Below are positions 41,987 through 52,400 of a stretch of 64,000 nucleotides of DNA, piece by piece. A model generated the notes under the pieces. That model had not been told where the DNA came from. It saw only the letters and a program-made list of their open reading frames with translations, and ran no database searches. The position numbers were made by a program, and so were the translations under genes. Each line of letters starts with the position of its first letter. The first letter of the stretch is position 1. This stretch comes from JAJYSO01 sp964586655 (GTDB lineage Bacteria; Bacteroidota; Bacteroidia; Flavobacteriales; Flavobacteriaceae), in contig CAZPGY010000002.1 of the NCBI GenBank assembly GCA_964586655.1, forward strand, positions 185,472 to 249,471, in the 5' to 3' direction.

Positions 41987-43816
41987 TTAACTGACCACGG
42001 GTTCAGGTTCATTCTCCTGCATAGGTACGTTTTGCGGAATAAAATCCTGTCCGGGAATAACATAATCGGTTCCTTCTTGGTTCAGTTTGCTATAATCATA
42101 GGGCCAGCGGTATACTTTAGGCAATTCTCCCGGCCAGTTTCCGTGGATACGCTCCACCGGAGTGGTCCACTCCAAGGTTGTAGAGCCCCAAGGGTTGGCA
42201 GACGCTTTGGCGCCATAGATCATGGAGTAGAAGAAATTGAACAAGAACAAGAGTTGTATAATTCCGGTAATAATAGCAAACACGGTCATCAGTACATTCA
42301 CGTCGAGCAAGTCGTCGAAATAGGGAAAGGCCGTGTTGGTATAATATCGACGAGGCAAACCGGCCAGCCCGACAAAGTGCATGGGGAAGAAAATGCCGTA
42401 TACCCCAATCAAGGTAATCCAAAAGTGGATGTAGCCCATGGTATTGTTCATCATCTTACCAAACATTTTGGGGTACCAGTGATAAAGCCCCGCGAAGAAT
42501 CCAAAGGCTGCCGAGATTCCCATAACTAAGTGGAAGTGAGCAATCACAAAATAAGTATCATGTACTTGGATATCCAAAGTACTATCGCCGACAATAATTC
42601 CGGTCAACCCACCGGTGATAAAGGTCGACACCATTCCAATAGAGAACAGCATCGCCGGATTGAGCTGCAGATTCCCTTTCCATATAGTCGTGGTCCAGTT
42701 AAAGGATTTTACCGCCGACGGAATGGCAATCAACAGGGTCGTAAAAGTAAATACCGATCCCAAAAAGGGATTCATTCCCGAAATAAACATATGGTGCCCC
42801 CAAACGATGGTTGATAAGAAAGCAATAGCCAATAGAGACGCCACCATAGCGCGGTACCCAAAGACCGGTTTACGGGCATGGGTAGCCAACACTTCAGAGA
42901 CAATTCCCATGGCCGGTAAAACTACAATATAAACCTCGGGGTGGCCCAGGAACCAGAACAAGTGTTCAAAGAGCACCGGCGATCCTCCTTGGTGACTCAA
43001 AACCTGTCCCTGAATATAAATATCACTTAGATAAAACGAAGTTCCAAAACTATGGTCCATCAACAATAAAAGTACGGCGGCCAACAAAACCGGGAAGGAC
43101 AACACCGCCACAATAGCAGTAATAAAGAAACTCCACACGGTCAAAGGCATTCTTGAGAAAGACATGCCTTCGGTACGGTGGTTAATAACCGTCACCAAAT
43201 AGTTAATCGACCCCAGCAGGGACTGCGCAATAAAGAAAGCCATGGACACAATCCAAAGTACCATTCCTGTTCCCGAGCCTGACAGTGTTTGCGGCAAGGC
43301 ACTCAAAGGCGGATAAACCGTCCATCCTCCCATTGCAGGACCTGACTGAAGGAATAAGGAGCTGAGCATGATACAGCAGGAAATAAAGAAAATCCAATAG
43401 GACAGCATATTGATAAAACCCGAAGCCATATCTCGTGCTCCAATTTGCAATGGAATAAGAGAGTTACTAAAGGTACCACTCAACCCGGCGGTCAGCACAA
43501 AAAATACCATAATGGTACCGTGCATGGTCACCAAACCGAGATAAGCATCCGGAGTCATCACTCCGTTAGGTGCCCAACGGTCGCCCAACAGAAGGCTAAA
43601 AATGGCTTGTGATTCTCCCGGCCAGGCCAGTTGAATTCTAAACAATACCGACATGAGGACGCCGATACAAGCCATCACAATTCCGGTTATCAAATATTGT
43701 TTGCCAATAATCTTATGATCTTGGCTAAATATATATTTGGTTACAAAGGTCTGTTTATGTTCTTCGTGCTCGTGCTCTTGAGCCTCTCCTGCGTTAATAC
43801 TTGCTGTTGCTGACAT
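41987..43816 (-). CDS. coxA: Cytochrome c oxidase subunit I
   Basis: The haem-copper catalytic subunit, 609 residues with about 12 membrane helices. Seen are the low-spin haem His in TMHGTIMVFF, the CuB/haem region FWFLGHPEVYIVVLPAMG (with the cross-linked His-Tyr motif HPEVY), GHHMFISGM, and the haem His pair in DTYFVIAHFHLVMG. The C-terminus is a short acidic tail. It reduces oxygen to water with electrons from cytochrome c of the alternative complex III operon, of which it is the last gene. Confidence 0.96.
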   Translation of the reverse strand: MSATASINAGEAQEHEHEEHKQTFVTKYIFSQDHKIIGKQYLITGIVMACIGVLMSVLFRIQLAWPGESQAIFSLLLGDRWAPNGVMTPDAYLGLVTMHGTIMVFFVLTAGLSGTFSNSLIPLQIGARDMASGFINMLSYWIFFISCCIMLSSLFLQSGPAMGGWTVYPPLSALPQTLSGSGTGMVLWIVSMAFFIAQSLLGSINYLVTVINHRTEGMSFSRMPLTVWSFFITAIVAVLSFPVLLAAVLLLLMDHSFGTSFYLSDIYIQGQVLSHQGGSPVLFEHLFWFLGHPEVYIVVLPAMGIVSEVLATHARKPVFGYRAMVASLLAIAFLSTIVWGHHMFISGMNPFLGSVFTFTTLLIAIPSAVKSFNWTTTIWKGNLQLNPAMLFSIGMVSTFITGGLTGIIVGDSTLDIQVHDTYFVIAHFHLVMGISAAFGFFAGLYHWYPKMFGKMMNNTMGYIHFWITLIGVYGIFFPMHFVGLAGLPRRYYTNTAFPYFDDLLDVNVLMTVFAIITGIIQLLFLFNFFYSMIYGAKASANPWGSTTLEWTTPVERIHGNWPGELPKVYRWPYDYSKLNQEGTDYVIPGQDFIPQNVPMQENEPEPVVS

Positions 43817-43898
43817 AGCTATATCACTCTTTATTCTGTATTCTTTTTAGTTCAGTTTGATCCTTTTTTGGGAAATCTTTTATAAAGATATAAATTAT

Positions 43899-44969
43899 TT
43901 ATTCACCTCCCATAACTTCCCCAAAGGTTTTTTGCTCTGCAATCCATTTTTGGAACTCCTCGGGTTCTTCTACAATTATCTTCATCTGCATATTATAGTG
44001 GCTTGTTCCACACACTTTGTTACAGAGTAAAAAGTAGTCAAACGTATAATCGTCTAACGCCATATTTCCTTCGGCCACTAATTCTTCGCTACGCTCTCGT
44101 CTCAATTCGTTAATATGATCTACTTTTTCACGCATATATTCAGTTTTACGCATTTCCTCAGTCGTAATGGTTGGCGTAAAAGCAAATTGTGTAATCATTC
44201 CGGGAACCACATTCATCTGTGCTCTAAAGTGTGGGAAGTAAGCGGAGTGAATCACGTCTTGAGATCGCATTTTAAACAATACTTTTTTTCCGGTAGGCAA
44301 ATGCATCACTGAAGCGACAATATCGTCTTGTGCATAGGGGTCACTTTCATCGACTCCGAGGGTGTTTTTACCTTCAATAAAACGCACATTGGCTTTCCCC
44401 AGGGTATTATCTTCTCCGGAGTAGCGTATTTTCCATCCAAATTGGTAGGCATAAAGCTCGACTACCATCACGTCATCGGTTTCTTTGGAGACGTTCATAA
44501 TATCGGACCAGGTAAACAAGCCCCAAATAATGAGTACGGAAAGTACGATGACCGGAAGGATGGTCCAGGTAAATTCCAATTTTTCATTATCGGGATAAAA
44601 TTTTGCGCGTTGTCCTTTTCGGCCGTGGTACTTATAACCAAAATAAAATAAGAGGAACTGCATGATAAACTGCACCACGGTAATGATGATAATAGCGGTA
44701 AAGAACAGGTGGTCAATCTCTACTCCTTCTGCAGAAGCCGATTTAGGGGGGTATAATTGAGAGTACTCCACATAGTTATAAACCATAAAGGCAATGAGGA
44801 GAAAGCCCACAATACCGGTAATAATTCCCTGTATTTTATTGTCTCGATTATCTTGAACACCTCTGGGGGTTTCCGATTTTCTTGTTTTTGACAGGTTAAA
44901 AATCTTAGAAATCTGCCAAGCGGTAATCCCTAAAAGTGCTAAAACGATTAATATCAAAAATGCAGTCAT
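43899..44969 (-). CDS. coxB: Cytochrome c oxidase subunit II
   Basis: Carries the CuA centre that accepts electrons from cytochrome c. 356 residues, with four hydrophobic segments in the first 160 residues instead of the usual two. The cupredoxin domain has VIHSAYFPHFRAQMNVVPG (CuA His) and CNKVCGTSHYNMQM (CuA cysteines, His, Met). There is no C-terminal cytochrome c domain. It lies between actF and coxA on the same strand. Confidence 0.95.
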   Translation of the reverse strand: MTAFLILIVLALLGITAWQISKIFNLSKTRKSETPRGVQDNRDNKIQGIITGIVGFLLIAFMVYNYVEYSQLYPPKSASAEGVEIDHLFFTAIIIITVVQFIMQFLLFYFGYKYHGRKGQRAKFYPDNEKLEFTWTILPVIVLSVLIIWGLFTWSDIMNVSKETDDVMVVELYAYQFGWKIRYSGEDNTLGKANVRFIEGKNTLGVDESDPYAQDDIVASVMHLPTGKKVLFKMRSQDVIHSAYFPHFRAQMNVVPGMITQFAFTPTITTEEMRKTEYMREKVDHINELRRERSEELVAEGNMALDDYTFDYFLLCNKVCGTSHYNMQMKIIVEEPEEFQKWIAEQKTFGEVMGGE

Positions 44970-45002
44970 CTTATATTTTCTTTAAAGTAACTTATCTCTA
45001 TT

Positions 45003-46361
45003 TTAGTAATGGTAATTTTCGCTTTCCTTGATAAAGGGGTTTCCTTTAGGCCGCAATGGAACTTTAGCCAATCCACTACCGACCACCAGTATAAAGAGCC
45101 CCAAGAAGAACAGTATGGCACCAATTTCGGGGATTCCAAAAGTTCCATACACTCCCATTGTTGAAGGCACTACGAGTAAATATACAGTAACGTAATGTCC
45201 TACGAGCAAACATATTCCAACGAAATTGACAATCCAAGGAATTCGTTTGAAATCGGTGTTCATCAAAATCAAAATAGGGAACACAAAATTAGTCAAAAGC
45301 ATACCAAAAAACAACACATTATAATGCTGAATCCGCATAACAAAGTGTGCCGCTTCTTCCGGAATATTGGCATACCAAATCAACATAAATTGGGCAAACC
45401 ACAGGTAGGTCCAGAAGATACTAAAGGCAAAAATATATTTGGCCAAATCGTGTAAGTGGCTGTCGTTTACAAAATCTAAATATCCTCGACGTTTGAGGTA
45501 AATGGTAATTAAGGCAATGGTGGTAATACCGGACACAAACATACTGGCAAAAATATACCAAGAGAAAAGGGCACTGTACCAATGCGGTGTCATTGACATA
45601 AACCAGTCCCAAGCCATGGTAGATTCGGTAATTCCGAAGAATATCAAAAAGTAAACCGACAGTTTATAATTTCTTTTGTGAGGAGCGTAGTCATTAGCAT
45701 CTACTTGTGCCAAAGAATTTTTTCTTTGGAAGAAACAGTAGACATTCCAAATCAGGAGATAAATAACCAATCTCACAATAAAGAAAGGGAGGTTTAGATA
45801 ATTAGCTTTGATTTGCATGTGGTGATCTGAGGCCACCAGGGCTTCATTTTGCCACGGGAAGAAATAAGTTCCGGCCAACAAAACAATAAGAGCCACAATG
45901 ATAGAACCCGGCAAAACGTAGCTGGTTATTCCTTCAAACACCCTAAAGAGCACCGGCGACCAGCCCGCTTCTGCCACGTGCTGTGCGGCGTGAAATACCA
46001 ATACTCCCAGCGCCAACATAAAGAAGAAGAACGCCGCAACAAAGACAGCCGACCAAGGGCGTGCCTGCAATTGATGCAAGGCTTTTTGAAGCACGGCTTC
46101 TTCTGAAGCATTTTCATCCAATTGGTGTTCGGCTTGTTCCATGGCCGCTTCAGCATAGCCTTCTCCACGAACTTTATCCGTAAAGCTCAAACTTTGATTT
46201 TGAACGGCATTAACCTCAATTTCTTGCTGGTGTTGTGCAACAATTTCTTTCACATCATCGGCGGTAGATGGGGTGGCCAAAAAACCATAGACGATTCCTA
46301 TGGCACCAAGGACCAAAAAGATAATGGAGAAAATTTTTAATTTACCTGATAACTTAAACAT
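45003..46361 (-). CDS. actF: Alternative complex III subunit ActF (quinol:cytochrome c oxidoreductase membrane subunit)
   Basis: An integral membrane protein of 452 residues. One N-terminal helix is followed by a 75-residue helical periplasmic or cytoplasmic insert rich in Glu/Gln (residues about 35-105). Then come about nine helices with NrfD-like character (TMAWDWFMSMTPHWYSALF). In alternative complex III, ActF pairs with ActC as the second large membrane subunit, and the position in the operon agrees. The insert is Ala/Glu rich with a coiled-coil look. Confidence 0.9.
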   Translation of the reverse strand: MFKLSGKLKIFSIIFLVLGAIGIVYGFLATPSTADDVKEIVAQHQQEIEVNAVQNQSLSFTDKVRGEGYAEAAMEQAEHQLDENASEEAVLQKALHQLQARPWSAVFVAAFFFFMLALGVLVFHAAQHVAEAGWSPVLFRVFEGITSYVLPGSIIVALIVLLAGTYFFPWQNEALVASDHHMQIKANYLNLPFFIVRLVIYLLIWNVYCFFQRKNSLAQVDANDYAPHKRNYKLSVYFLIFFGITESTMAWDWFMSMTPHWYSALFSWYIFASMFVSGITTIALITIYLKRRGYLDFVNDSHLHDLAKYIFAFSIFWTYLWFAQFMLIWYANIPEEAAHFVMRIQHYNVLFFGMLLTNFVFPILILMNTDFKRIPWIVNFVGICLLVGHYVTVYLLVVPSTMGVYGTFGIPEIGAILFFLGLFILVVGSGLAKVPLRPKGNPFIKESENYHY

Positions 46362-46386
46362 AGTGCAATCTAAATAATGCGGTTAT

Positions 46387-47067
46387 TTATTTACTTTCAG
46401 TTGAAATCATGACTTGACGCCCGACAACCGGGTCAATTTCCGGATCAAAATGCTCACTGTTGGTGGTGGTATCTTCTACCACTTCCGGAACCGGTTTTCC
46501 TTGCAATTGGGCTTTTAGGGTCATGACGTAATGAACAATCTGCCAGCGTTCTTTTCTGGTGGTTTGACTTGCATAAGACCCCATATTGTTCAGTCCATAA
46601 TAAATCGTGTGATAGACATCCCCTTCGGTAACATCTCGGTTGGGATCGGCAAATCCGGGGATACCCATTATTTTTTCTCGTTCTGCCAAAGGTCCTTTTC
46701 CATCTCCTTTTTTTCCATGGCAAATGGCACAATAGATATCATAGAGCATTTTACCATTTTCAAGGTTGCGCTCGGTATTGGGCAAGGGATTAGTCAAATT
46801 GGCAGAAGCCAATTCTCTTCCTTCCGGCGTGTCGGGATATTTTGGTGGAACCCAGCCTCGGGGAACAGAATTTTTTACCGGTTTCATCGCCTCTTGCTGA
46901 TCGGGAAATATTTCGGCTTCCTGATAGGCTTCATAACTCGGTGAGGTGTACATATCGGGGAAATATTGGTAATTTGGCTGCTTTTTGTCAAAGCAAGCAG
47001 TGGCCAAAAATGCCATGCCCATTACTAATATGATATTATATAAACTTTTCATCGGATTATTATTCAT
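46387..47067 (-). CDS. actE: Alternative complex III subunit ActE (monohaem cytochrome c lipoprotein)
   Basis: A 226-residue lipoprotein: signal segment MKSLYNIILVMGMAFLATAC from residue 6, with a lipobox cysteine. One haem-binding CAICHGKK lies in the middle, with a possible axial Met in the later GLNNMGSYAS. It shuttles electrons within the complex toward the oxidase. The annotated ATG at 47067 overlaps actD by 8 bases; the ATG at 47052 gives a more typical signal peptide. Confidence 0.9.
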   Translation of the reverse strand: MNNNPMKSLYNIILVMGMAFLATACFDKKQPNYQYFPDMYTSPSYEAYQEAEIFPDQQEAMKPVKNSVPRGWVPPKYPDTPEGRELASANLTNPLPNTERNLENGKMLYDIYCAICHGKKGDGKGPLAEREKIMGIPGFADPNRDVTEGDVYHTIYYGLNNMGSYASQTTRKERWQIVHYVMTLKAQLQGKPVPEVVEDTTTNSEHFDPEIDPVVGRQVMISTESK

Positions 47068-47581
47068 TTATAAGGTTGACTTCAACGGCTCCGGTATTGT
47101 TTAAAAAGACAGAGAGCTCTTCCCAATCTTTTTGCTCCACTTCTACTTGCATCAAGAAGTGATCATCGGTAGTTCTCGGGTCGGGATTTTCGGCCTTTTT
47201 AAAGGGCCAAATACGACTGCGAAAATAAAAGGTAATCACCATAAAATGTGCGGCAAAGAACACGGTCAGCTCAAACATGACCACCACAAAAGAAGGCATG
47301 TTTTGCCACCAGGAAAAACTGGGCTTACCCCCTATATTTTGTGGAAAATCTTGAATCATCATAAAATTAGTCATCCAAATGGCCAAGCTCAACCCTACCA
47401 ATCCATACAAAAAGGAAGTAATGGCTATTCTGGTAGGTTTTAAACCCATGGCCGTATCCAATCCGTGAACGGGGAATGGACAGAACACCTCTTTTACATT
47501 ATAATTAGCTTCGCGCGTCTTTTTGACTGCGTCCAGCACGAGGTCGTCATCATTATATAAAGCATGAACTATCTTGGACAT
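47060..47581 (-). CDS. actD: Alternative complex III subunit ActD (DUF3341)
   Basis: A 173-residue membrane protein with two helices (TSFLYGLVGLSLAIWMTNFM and a second around residues 90-115). A soluble N-terminal part starts SKIVHALYNDDDLVLDAVKK. The stretch CPFPVHGLDTAMGLKPTRI is characteristic of DUF3341/ActD. The start is at 47581, one base after the actC stop region; the longer frame would overlap actC and is not used. It overlaps actE by 8 bases. Confidence 0.9.
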   Translation of the reverse strand: MSKIVHALYNDDDLVLDAVKKTREANYNVKEVFCPFPVHGLDTAMGLKPTRIAITSFLYGLVGLSLAIWMTNFMMIQDFPQNIGGKPSFSWWQNMPSFVVVMFELTVFFAAHFMVITFYFRSRIWPFKKAENPDPRTTDDHFLMQVEVEQKDWEELSVFLNNTGAVEVNLINE

Positions 47582-47582
47582 A

Positions 47583-49391
47583 CTACTTGTTTTTAAGGTT
47601 AAGCGCTTGCCCCGCAAAATCTTGCCTTTTAGCTTCAAAAGCAGAGAATAATTCAAGCACAGATTCTATCAATTCATAATCATTTTCAGTGAGTTTGGAG
47701 ACCTGGTCATAGGTGACAATTCCTATACGGTTCAGGCCGTGTTCCATCACCCGAGTAAGGCCTTCAATATGATCCAGGTTATCTCCTTCCTGAGTTTCAG
47801 AATCAAAACGACCAATACGATCCAGCATTTCGTCAATCTCAGACTGCTTGGTTTCGATTTTTACAACCTCATCCTCATTGAAATACATGTCTTCTCCGGC
47901 AGATTTTGACTGCTCATGTGATTTAAAAAACTTGTGTTGGGTGTGACTGGAAGGTTCTTCAGCTGAAGGATCCAAGTCTACATGAGAAATCTCATCGCCG
48001 TGTTCGGCACGCAACCTTTTGTAGTTTTCACCGGAAGACTTGAGAATAGACTTAATCTCTGCCTGTGGAACAACCGGGAAACTTCGTGCAAAAAGCAGGA
48101 ACAATACAGAGAAGAAACCGATGGTTCCGGTAAATATCCCAATATCAATAAAAGTTGGGGAGAACATGGCCCAACCGGAAGGCAAGCGACCGTGGCTCAA
48201 GTTGATCACAATAATGTCAAAACGCTCAAACCACATTCCAATATTAATGATAATGGAAATGATAAAGGTGTAAGCAATATTTCGACGGAGTTTTTTAATA
48301 AAGAAGGTAAGCGGAATAACTGAGTTACATATAATCAACGCCCAAAAAGCCCACCAATAGGGACCGGTTGCTGCACCAAAAGACAGGTAGGTATAATTCT
48401 CAAAAGAGCTTCCGGAATACCAAGCGATAAAATACTCGATGGCATAGGCAACCGCCACAATCCCACCGGTGAGTAGAATCACTTTGTTCATATATTCAAT
48501 ATGCAAACGAGTGATATAGTTTTCCATGCTACACACCTTACGCATAACAATCAAGAGGGTTTGCACCATAGCAAATCCGGAGAAAATCGCTCCCGCCACA
48601 AAGTAGGGGGGGTAAATAGTACTGTGCCAACCCGGTACAATAGAAGTAGCAAAGTCAAAAGATACCGTGGTGTGTACAGAGAGTACCAACGGGGTAGCCA
48701 ACCCGGCCAAGACCAATGACACCTCTTCAAATCTTTGCCAATCTTTTACTCGACCGGTCCATCCAAAGCTGAGGATGCCATACATTTTCTTTTGAAACTT
48801 GTCTGCGGTACTATCGCGAATCATTGCCAAGTCGGGGAGCAATCCGGTGTACCAGAACACGATGGATACCGACAGGTAAGTGGAAATTGCAAATACGTCC
48901 CACAGCAAAGGGGAGTTAAAGTTAATCCACAGGGAACCAAATTGGTTGGGAATCGGCAGCACCCAATAAGCTAACCATGGGCGTCCCATGTGAATGACAG
49001 GGAAAATCCCGGCTTGGATTACTGCAAAAATGGTCATTGCTTCTGCCGAACGATTGACCCCCATACGCCATTTCTGACGGAATAACAGGAGGACGGCAGA
49101 AATCAAGGTACCGGCGTGACCAATACCTACCCACCACACAAAGTTGGTAATATCCCAGGCCCAACCAATGGTTTTGTTGAGACCCCAAGAACCAATTCCT
49201 GTTGCGATGAGGTAAATGATACAGCCCAGTCCCCACAAAAAGGCAACCAAAGCTATTGAAAAAGCAATCCACCAACTCTTATTGGCTCTTCCGAGTACAG
49301 GAGCCCCAACATCCTTGGTGACATCGTGATAGGTCTTATCCCCTAAAATCAAGGGCTCTCTATACGGCGATTCGTAATGGTGTAACGACAT
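47583..49391 (-). CDS. actC: Alternative complex III subunit ActC (NrfD-like), with a helix-hairpin-helix-like C-terminal tail
   Basis: An NrfD/PsrC-type membrane subunit, 602 residues with about ten helices up to residue 450; it holds the quinol-binding part of the complex. After the last helix comes a charged linker and then, from residue about 537, DNLDHIEGLTRVMEHGLNRI followed by GIVTYDQVSKLTENDYELIE. This has the DxLxxIxGLxxxxExxLxxxGIxTYxQ pattern of helix-hairpin-helix domains (RplU-extension/DUF4332-like). The extension is not needed for the known ActC fold. It is likely cytoplasmic. Confidence 0.9.
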   Translation of the reverse strand: MSLHHYESPYREPLILGDKTYHDVTKDVGAPVLGRANKSWWIAFSIALVAFLWGLGCIIYLIATGIGSWGLNKTIGWAWDITNFVWWVGIGHAGTLISAVLLLFRQKWRMGVNRSAEAMTIFAVIQAGIFPVIHMGRPWLAYWVLPIPNQFGSLWINFNSPLLWDVFAISTYLSVSIVFWYTGLLPDLAMIRDSTADKFQKKMYGILSFGWTGRVKDWQRFEEVSLVLAGLATPLVLSVHTTVSFDFATSIVPGWHSTIYPPYFVAGAIFSGFAMVQTLLIVMRKVCSMENYITRLHIEYMNKVILLTGGIVAVAYAIEYFIAWYSGSSFENYTYLSFGAATGPYWWAFWALIICNSVIPLTFFIKKLRRNIAYTFIISIIINIGMWFERFDIIVINLSHGRLPSGWAMFSPTFIDIGIFTGTIGFFSVLFLLFARSFPVVPQAEIKSILKSSGENYKRLRAEHGDEISHVDLDPSAEEPSSHTQHKFFKSHEQSKSAGEDMYFNEDEVVKIETKQSEIDEMLDRIGRFDSETQEGDNLDHIEGLTRVMEHGLNRIGIVTYDQVSKLTENDYELIESVLELFSAFEAKRQDFAGQALNLKNK

Positions 49392-49428
49392 ATTCTTACT
49401 TAATAATGAGTTTAACCTTATTTATTTC

Positions 49429-52400
49429 TTATGCGTCTTTCTCGTTTCTAACCAATGTTTGGTACATGACATTTGGACGAGTCCCTAAGCTTTCCAGCAA
49501 GCGGTACATCCGGTCGTCTTCACGTTTCTCGTTAATTTCGGCTCCTTCGATATTGATATCACCAAAAGTAATGGCTCCTTTATCGCAAGCTCTTGAACAA
49601 GCGGTATAGAACTCTCCATCTTCAATGGCACGGCCATCGCGTTTGGCATCCAAAATTGTTTTTTGGGTCAACTGGATACACAGCGAACATTTCTCCATAA
49701 CGCCTCGTGAACGAACCACCACATCGGGATTCAAGACCATACGTCCCAAATCATTGTTCATATTGTAATCAAATTCATCATTGTTCTTATACAAGAACCA
49801 GTTGAATCGACGTACTTTATACGGGCAGTTGTTGGCACAATAACGCGTTCCTACACAACGGTTGTAAACCATTTGATTTTGTCCTTGACGCCCGTGCGTA
49901 ATCGCATTAACCGGGCATACGGTTTCACAAGGCGCATGCTCACAGTGCTGACACATTACCGGTTGGAAAGCCGCTTCCGGATTATCATAGGAAGGGGTTT
50001 CTACGGCATCGTAAGTTTCAAATGGATCCAAGTTATGCAGCTCTTCTACTTCCTCTTCAAAGGTATCGGCAGAAGCATAGTAGCGGTCAATACGCATCCA
50101 GTGCATATCTCTAAACTTTCTGACTTCGGTTTTTCCTACTACAGGCACGTTGTTTTCGGCGTGACAAGCAATAACACAAGCCCCACAACCGGTACAGGCA
50201 TTCAAGTCAATCGACATGTTAAAGTGAGGGCCAATTGACGTATCAAAGGGCGTCCACAGGTCGGCTTTTTGTCCGCGTACCGAAACTTCTTCGTGGTCAT
50301 ATGCTGTGGTGGGAATAGGATTCCATACCTCTCTGGATTCGTTATTATAGGTCTCTAAAGAGGTTTCATTAACAATAGTACGTCCCACCATGGTATTTTG
50401 CAGCTGGGTACAAGCAAATTCATGATCCTTCCCGTCAGCTTTTTCAACTTTCACCGCTTGGAAAGTACTAAAATCCTGATACAAGGGATAAGCATTTATC
50501 CCGGTCTGCATTTCTTTTTGAATAGCTTCCTTACGACCATACCCCAATGCCAATCCAAGGGATCCCGGTGCTTGTCCGGGTTGGATAATTACCGGTACAT
50601 TCTCGAGTTTCACTTTTCCGAGAGTTAAGTTAACGCAACTTCCGTTTAAGGCTCCGTTGGAGACATGGTAGTTTTTGACGCCCAGTTTTTTAGCATCGCG
50701 CATCGACATGGAAACAAAGTTATCCCAAGTTGTACGAGCAATAGGATCGGGGAGTTCTTGCAACCAAGGGTTGTTGGCTTGGCGACCGTCTCCCATAGGA
50801 ATAGAGGTGTATAAATGAAGCTCAAAGTCTTTTCCTGATTTGGCCGAAGCGACCAAGCTGCTGGCGGCAGCACTCAGGTTAACACTTCTGCGAACGGTAG
50901 ATTCCATACTGCTTTGGTCACCGGCAACTTCATCTCCTCCTTCTGTGGCATCATCGGCCGTCATATCTGCGGCAACCGAAGCCGGAGATTCACTTTCAAA
51001 AATACCGTTTCGAAGAACTTCATTCCATTTTCCACCCTTCAAGATATTATCCTCCCAATTCTTACGGAGGTAATCATAAAATTTCATGTCTTTTTTACCC
51101 ATCCAAGCCAAGAGGGTATCTTGGAACTGACGGGTATTGAAAAGGGTTCGTATTGTAGGTTGCATCAAGCTGTAATGAGTCTTGGTGAACCTCACATCTC
51201 CCCAGCTCTCTAAGAAGTGGGGTGTAGTCGCAATATATTTACAGTTTTTGGCTGTTTCGTGTTCTTTTCGAGCAAAAGCAACGGTACAGTCTACTTTTTC
51301 CAAGCCTTTGGTAAATTCATCAGCATTGGGCAGGCTGTAAGAAGGATTCACACCGGCAATCAACAAAGCGCCAATCTTACCGGCATTCATATCTTTAATC
51401 AGTTGTTGAACCGCCTTGGCATTACCTTGGCGAGTCAATCGTGGGTTATCGGTATCCATCACCTTAGAATTCAAGGCTTCATTAATACCAAGCACCAACA
51501 ATTGTGCATTGGTATCGGGAATTCCTGACAACACCACTGCTCCACTCCCGGCCTTACGCAATTGTTTGGCGGCTTTCTCAATATCTTTACCCAATTTCCC
51601 GGAAACTCCGGCAGATCCACCTTCTACAAGAATACGATATAGACCGGCCAATACTTTTTTCTGCTCAGAAGGTTTAGCCAAGACTCGTTTATCGGCTTTT
51701 ACTCCGGTGATGGTCATATTGGCCTCAAATTGTACGTGGCGCGACATTTTTCCATCTTTCGGAATTCTGCTCTTGGCATAAGCTGCATCATAGCCGCCAC
51801 CTTGCCAATCGCCTAAGAAATCAGCTCCTACTGAAACGATGACTTCTGATTTGGACAAATCGTAATCCGGCATGGCACGTTGTCCATATTTCTTTTCAAA
51901 AGCGTTGAGTACGTGATCTTCTGACACCGCGTCATAGATAATGTGACGGGCGTTATATTTTTGTTTAAATTCTTTGATAAGTTTTGCCGTAGTAGGACTG
52001 GCAAAGGTTTGCGTTAACAGCACCACTTCACCGGAAACATTTTTCAGTTCTTCGGGAACGTCTTGGTCCAGTGTTTCCCAAGTAGTTTCTTTTTGATTGG
52101 CTTTGGGCTGTTGCAAGCGTTGGTAGTCATACAGCGTAAGTACTGAAGCATGAGCCCGAGCATTAGTACTGGTCTTGGGGCCGCTCATGTAGTTTTTATC
52201 TACACGAATGGGGCGAGCTTCACGAGTCTTCACCAAGATTCTCGAAAAATCAAAACCATCCGCAATGGTGGTGGCATAAAAATTGGCTACTCCGGCCTTA
52301 ATTCGATGGGGCTGCACCACATAAGGCACCGTTTTGGTAACCGGCCCTTCACAGGCTGCCAAGGAAGCAGCGGCAGTGCTAAATCCGACATACTTCAAGA

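Noticed and set aside
41883..43816. ruvB as part of the act-cox operon
   Set aside because: A strong hairpin with a T-rich tail and a separate -7 element lie between coxA and ruvB.
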